This document shows positions 5,686 to 6,566 of a stretch of 6,566 bases of DNA, piece by piece. The position numbers were made by a program, and so were the translations under genes. Source of the stretch: Sedimentisphaerales bacterium (GTDB lineage Bacteria; Planctomycetota; Phycisphaerae; Sedimentisphaerales; SG8-4); the NCBI GenBank assembly GCA_016932895.1, contig JAFGCA010000057.1:1-6566 (forward strand), in the 5' to 3' direction. Below the pieces are notes generated by a model. That model was not told where the DNA came from, searched no databases, and was given only the letters and a program-made list of their open reading frames with translations. How positions within the stretch are numbered: position 1 is the first letter of the stretch; every line of letters starts with the position of its first letter.

Positions 5686-6258
5686 ATGCGTCTTGCCCTG
5701 ATCGCCCTTGTCCTGACCCTTGCCGCCACCGCCCCCGCCGCCGTGATCACCTTCGACGACCTCTCCGCCACCTCCAACACCGGCCGCGCCTTGCCCACAG
5801 ACTACGCCGGCGTCGCCTGGGACGCTTCCGTACGCTACATGACCGAATCCGCCAACCCCGCCTATTCCCAACCCCATTCCCTGCAGAACTACATCTTCAA
5901 CTATGGCCAGGAGGACGACGCCACCATCGCCTTCTCCTTCCTTGACCCCGACGCCTGCATCACCTCCGCCTGGTTCACGCAGGCCTCCACCTCCCCCGAA
6001 CAGGCCGTCCGCCTTCTCGGCCTCGATGCCTCCGGCGCCACCCTCTACACCTCCGACTGGCTCACCCTCTCCGCCGCCCCCCAACAGCTCCTCGCCACCG
6101 ACTTCGGCCCCTGCGACCGCATCGTCGTCGAACGTCAACTCACCTCCTGGGCAAAATTCTCCATGGACGACATCGCCTACGAAATCGTCCCCGAACCCCT
6201 CACCCTCGCCGTTCTCGGCTGCGGCGCTCTGATATTCCTTCGTCGCCGCCGACACTGA
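5686..6258 (+). CDS. PEP-CTERM sorting domain-containing secreted protein
   Basis: A 190-residue exported protein of unknown function with an exosortase sorting tail. Residues 1-19 form a Sec signal peptide (MRLALIALVL, cleavage near PAA). The mature part (20-165) looks like a compact beta-rich domain: it opens with ITFDDL (21-26), has SQPHSLQNYIFNYG (61-74), and alternates hydrophobic strands with Ser/Thr/Asp loops, a style common in PEP-CTERM proteins. The tail is canonical: VPEP (168-171), a hydrophobic segment (172-185) and the basic end RRRRH (186-190). An exosortase should therefore process it at the envelope; none is encoded in this window. It has its own promoter and follows the operon terminator-like hairpin, so a functional link to sugar oxidation is not shown. 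No catalytic motif is visible; a surface-structure or matrix role is the family expectation. Confidence 0.88.
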   Translation: MRLALIALVLTLAATAPAAVITFDDLSATSNTGRALPTDYAGVAWDASVRYMTESANPAYSQPHSLQNYIFNYGQEDDATIAFSFLDPDACITSAWFTQASTSPEQAVRLLGLDASGATLYTSDWLTLSAAPQQLLATDFGPCDRIVVERQLTSWAKFSMDDIAYEIVPEPLTLAVLGCGALIFLRRRRH

Positions 6259-6290
6259 TCCGCCCCCTTGTGATGATTGCCGGATTGTTT

Positions 6291-6566
6291 CTATTCCACT
6301 CGCACAGGCTCGCGCTGCGCCTCTCGGATCAATCCCTCCAGCCGTTCTACGCTCATCGCGCCTCCCCCTTCGCCCTCCACGATCTCATACGCCCGCACGG
6401 TCCCTTCGATATCATCCGCCCCAAACCCCAGCGCCACCTGCGCCACCTCCACCCCCAGCATCGGCCAGAACGCCTTCACGTGCTCCACGTTATCCAGCAT
6501 CAGCCGCGCCGCCGCCACCATCCGCACCACCCCCGCCGCCTCCTGCCGTCGCCCCCCCCGCCCCAC
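6291..6566 (-). CDS. mqnE: Aminofutalosine synthase MqnE, C-terminal end (runs off right edge)
   Basis: The 91 visible residues are the C-terminus of MqnE, the radical-SAM enzyme that joins 3-[(1-carboxyvinyl)oxy]benzoate to SAM-derived adenosine to make aminofutalosine in the futalosine route to menaquinone. The diagnostic stretch is ARLMLDNVEHVKAFW (visible residues 20-34), then AQVALGFGADDIEGT (42-56). H-V-K-A-F-W and A-D-D point to MqnE, not MqnC or CofH, which have a different N-x-x-x-S-W and A-N-D pattern here. The tail LIREAQREPVRVE is shorter than the usual MqnE ending. The radical-SAM CxxxCxxC cluster lies outside the window. The frame is open to the edge, so the start is not here. 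It converges on the PEP-CTERM gene with a 32-nt gap and uses G-ending codons like the other minus-strand gene. Confidence 0.8.
   Translation of the reverse strand: MGRGGRRQEAAGVVRMVAAARLMLDNVEHVKAFWPMLGVEVAQVALGFGADDIEGTVRAYEIVEGEGGGAMSVERLEGLIREAQREPVRVE

Noticed and set aside
5308..6255. 315-codon minus-strand open frame across the PEP-CTERM gene and its leader
   Set aside because: It is an antisense, Gly-rich shadow that crosses the operon end, the hairpin and the promoter. The plus-strand PEP-CTERM gene is fully supported.
6259..6290. Possible bidirectional terminator between the converging PEP-CTERM and mqnE genes
   Set aside because: The 32-nt gap shows no hairpin with a stem longer than a few bases.
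1..6566. CRISPR arrays, tRNA or rRNA genes, insertion sequences, riboswitches
   Set aside because: I saw no spaced direct repeats, no tRNA cloverleaf signatures, no transposase-like coding sequence with terminal inverted repeats, and no leader long enough for a known riboswitch apart from the roughly 100-nt PEP-CTERM leader, which has only a 5-bp hairpin.

Overview
This GC-rich window looks like a chromosomal carbohydrate-degradation locus from an environmental Planctomycetota bacterium, with Phycisphaerae-like or Verrucomicrobiota-like relatives as alternatives. The evidence is the combination of Tat-exported Gfo/Idh/MocA oxidoreductases, a DUF1080 lipoprotein, a PEP-CTERM protein that implies an exosortase, and the end of a futalosine-pathway menaquinone gene (mqnE). 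The taxon is inferred from gene content; no marker gene is present.

Layout: (1) 1-783, minus strand, is the N-terminal part of a secreted CE15-type glucuronoyl esterase that runs off the left edge. (2) 784-1030 is a divergent control region. It has a sigma70-like promoter facing each way and a perfect 13-bp palindrome next to the esterase -35 box. (3) 1031-5438, plus strand, is a four-gene operon with gaps of 13, 53 and 31 nt. It encodes a Tat-exported hydroxypyruvate-isomerase-like TIM barrel, a DUF1080 (3-keto-disaccharide hydrolase family) lipoprotein and two different Tat-exported Gfo/Idh/MocA oxidoreductases, and is followed by a strong GC hairpin at 5467-5495. (4) 5686-6258, plus strand, is a PEP-CTERM surface protein with its own promoter. 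(5) 6291-6566, minus strand, is the C-terminal end of aminofutalosine synthase MqnE, cut by the right edge.

How the genes may work together: two NAD(P)-type sugar oxidoreductases, a DUF1080 protein and an isomerase-fold protein make up the toolkit of the stepwise, non-classical route for breaking glycosidic bonds (oxidise C3, eliminate or hydrolyse, re-reduce). Here every member carries an export signal, so the cycle would run outside the cytoplasm with cofactor carried inside folded Tat substrates. The divergent glucuronoyl esterase suggests plant cell-wall (lignin-glucuronoxylan) material as a source of substrate. The pathway assignment is inference from family membership and gene order.

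A second, independent signal is strand composition. All plus-strand genes prefer C in codon position 3 and both minus-strand genes prefer G, so the plus strand is C-rich whatever the gene direction. This looks like a replication-strand bias. It also explains the long antisense open frames, which I rejected as genes.
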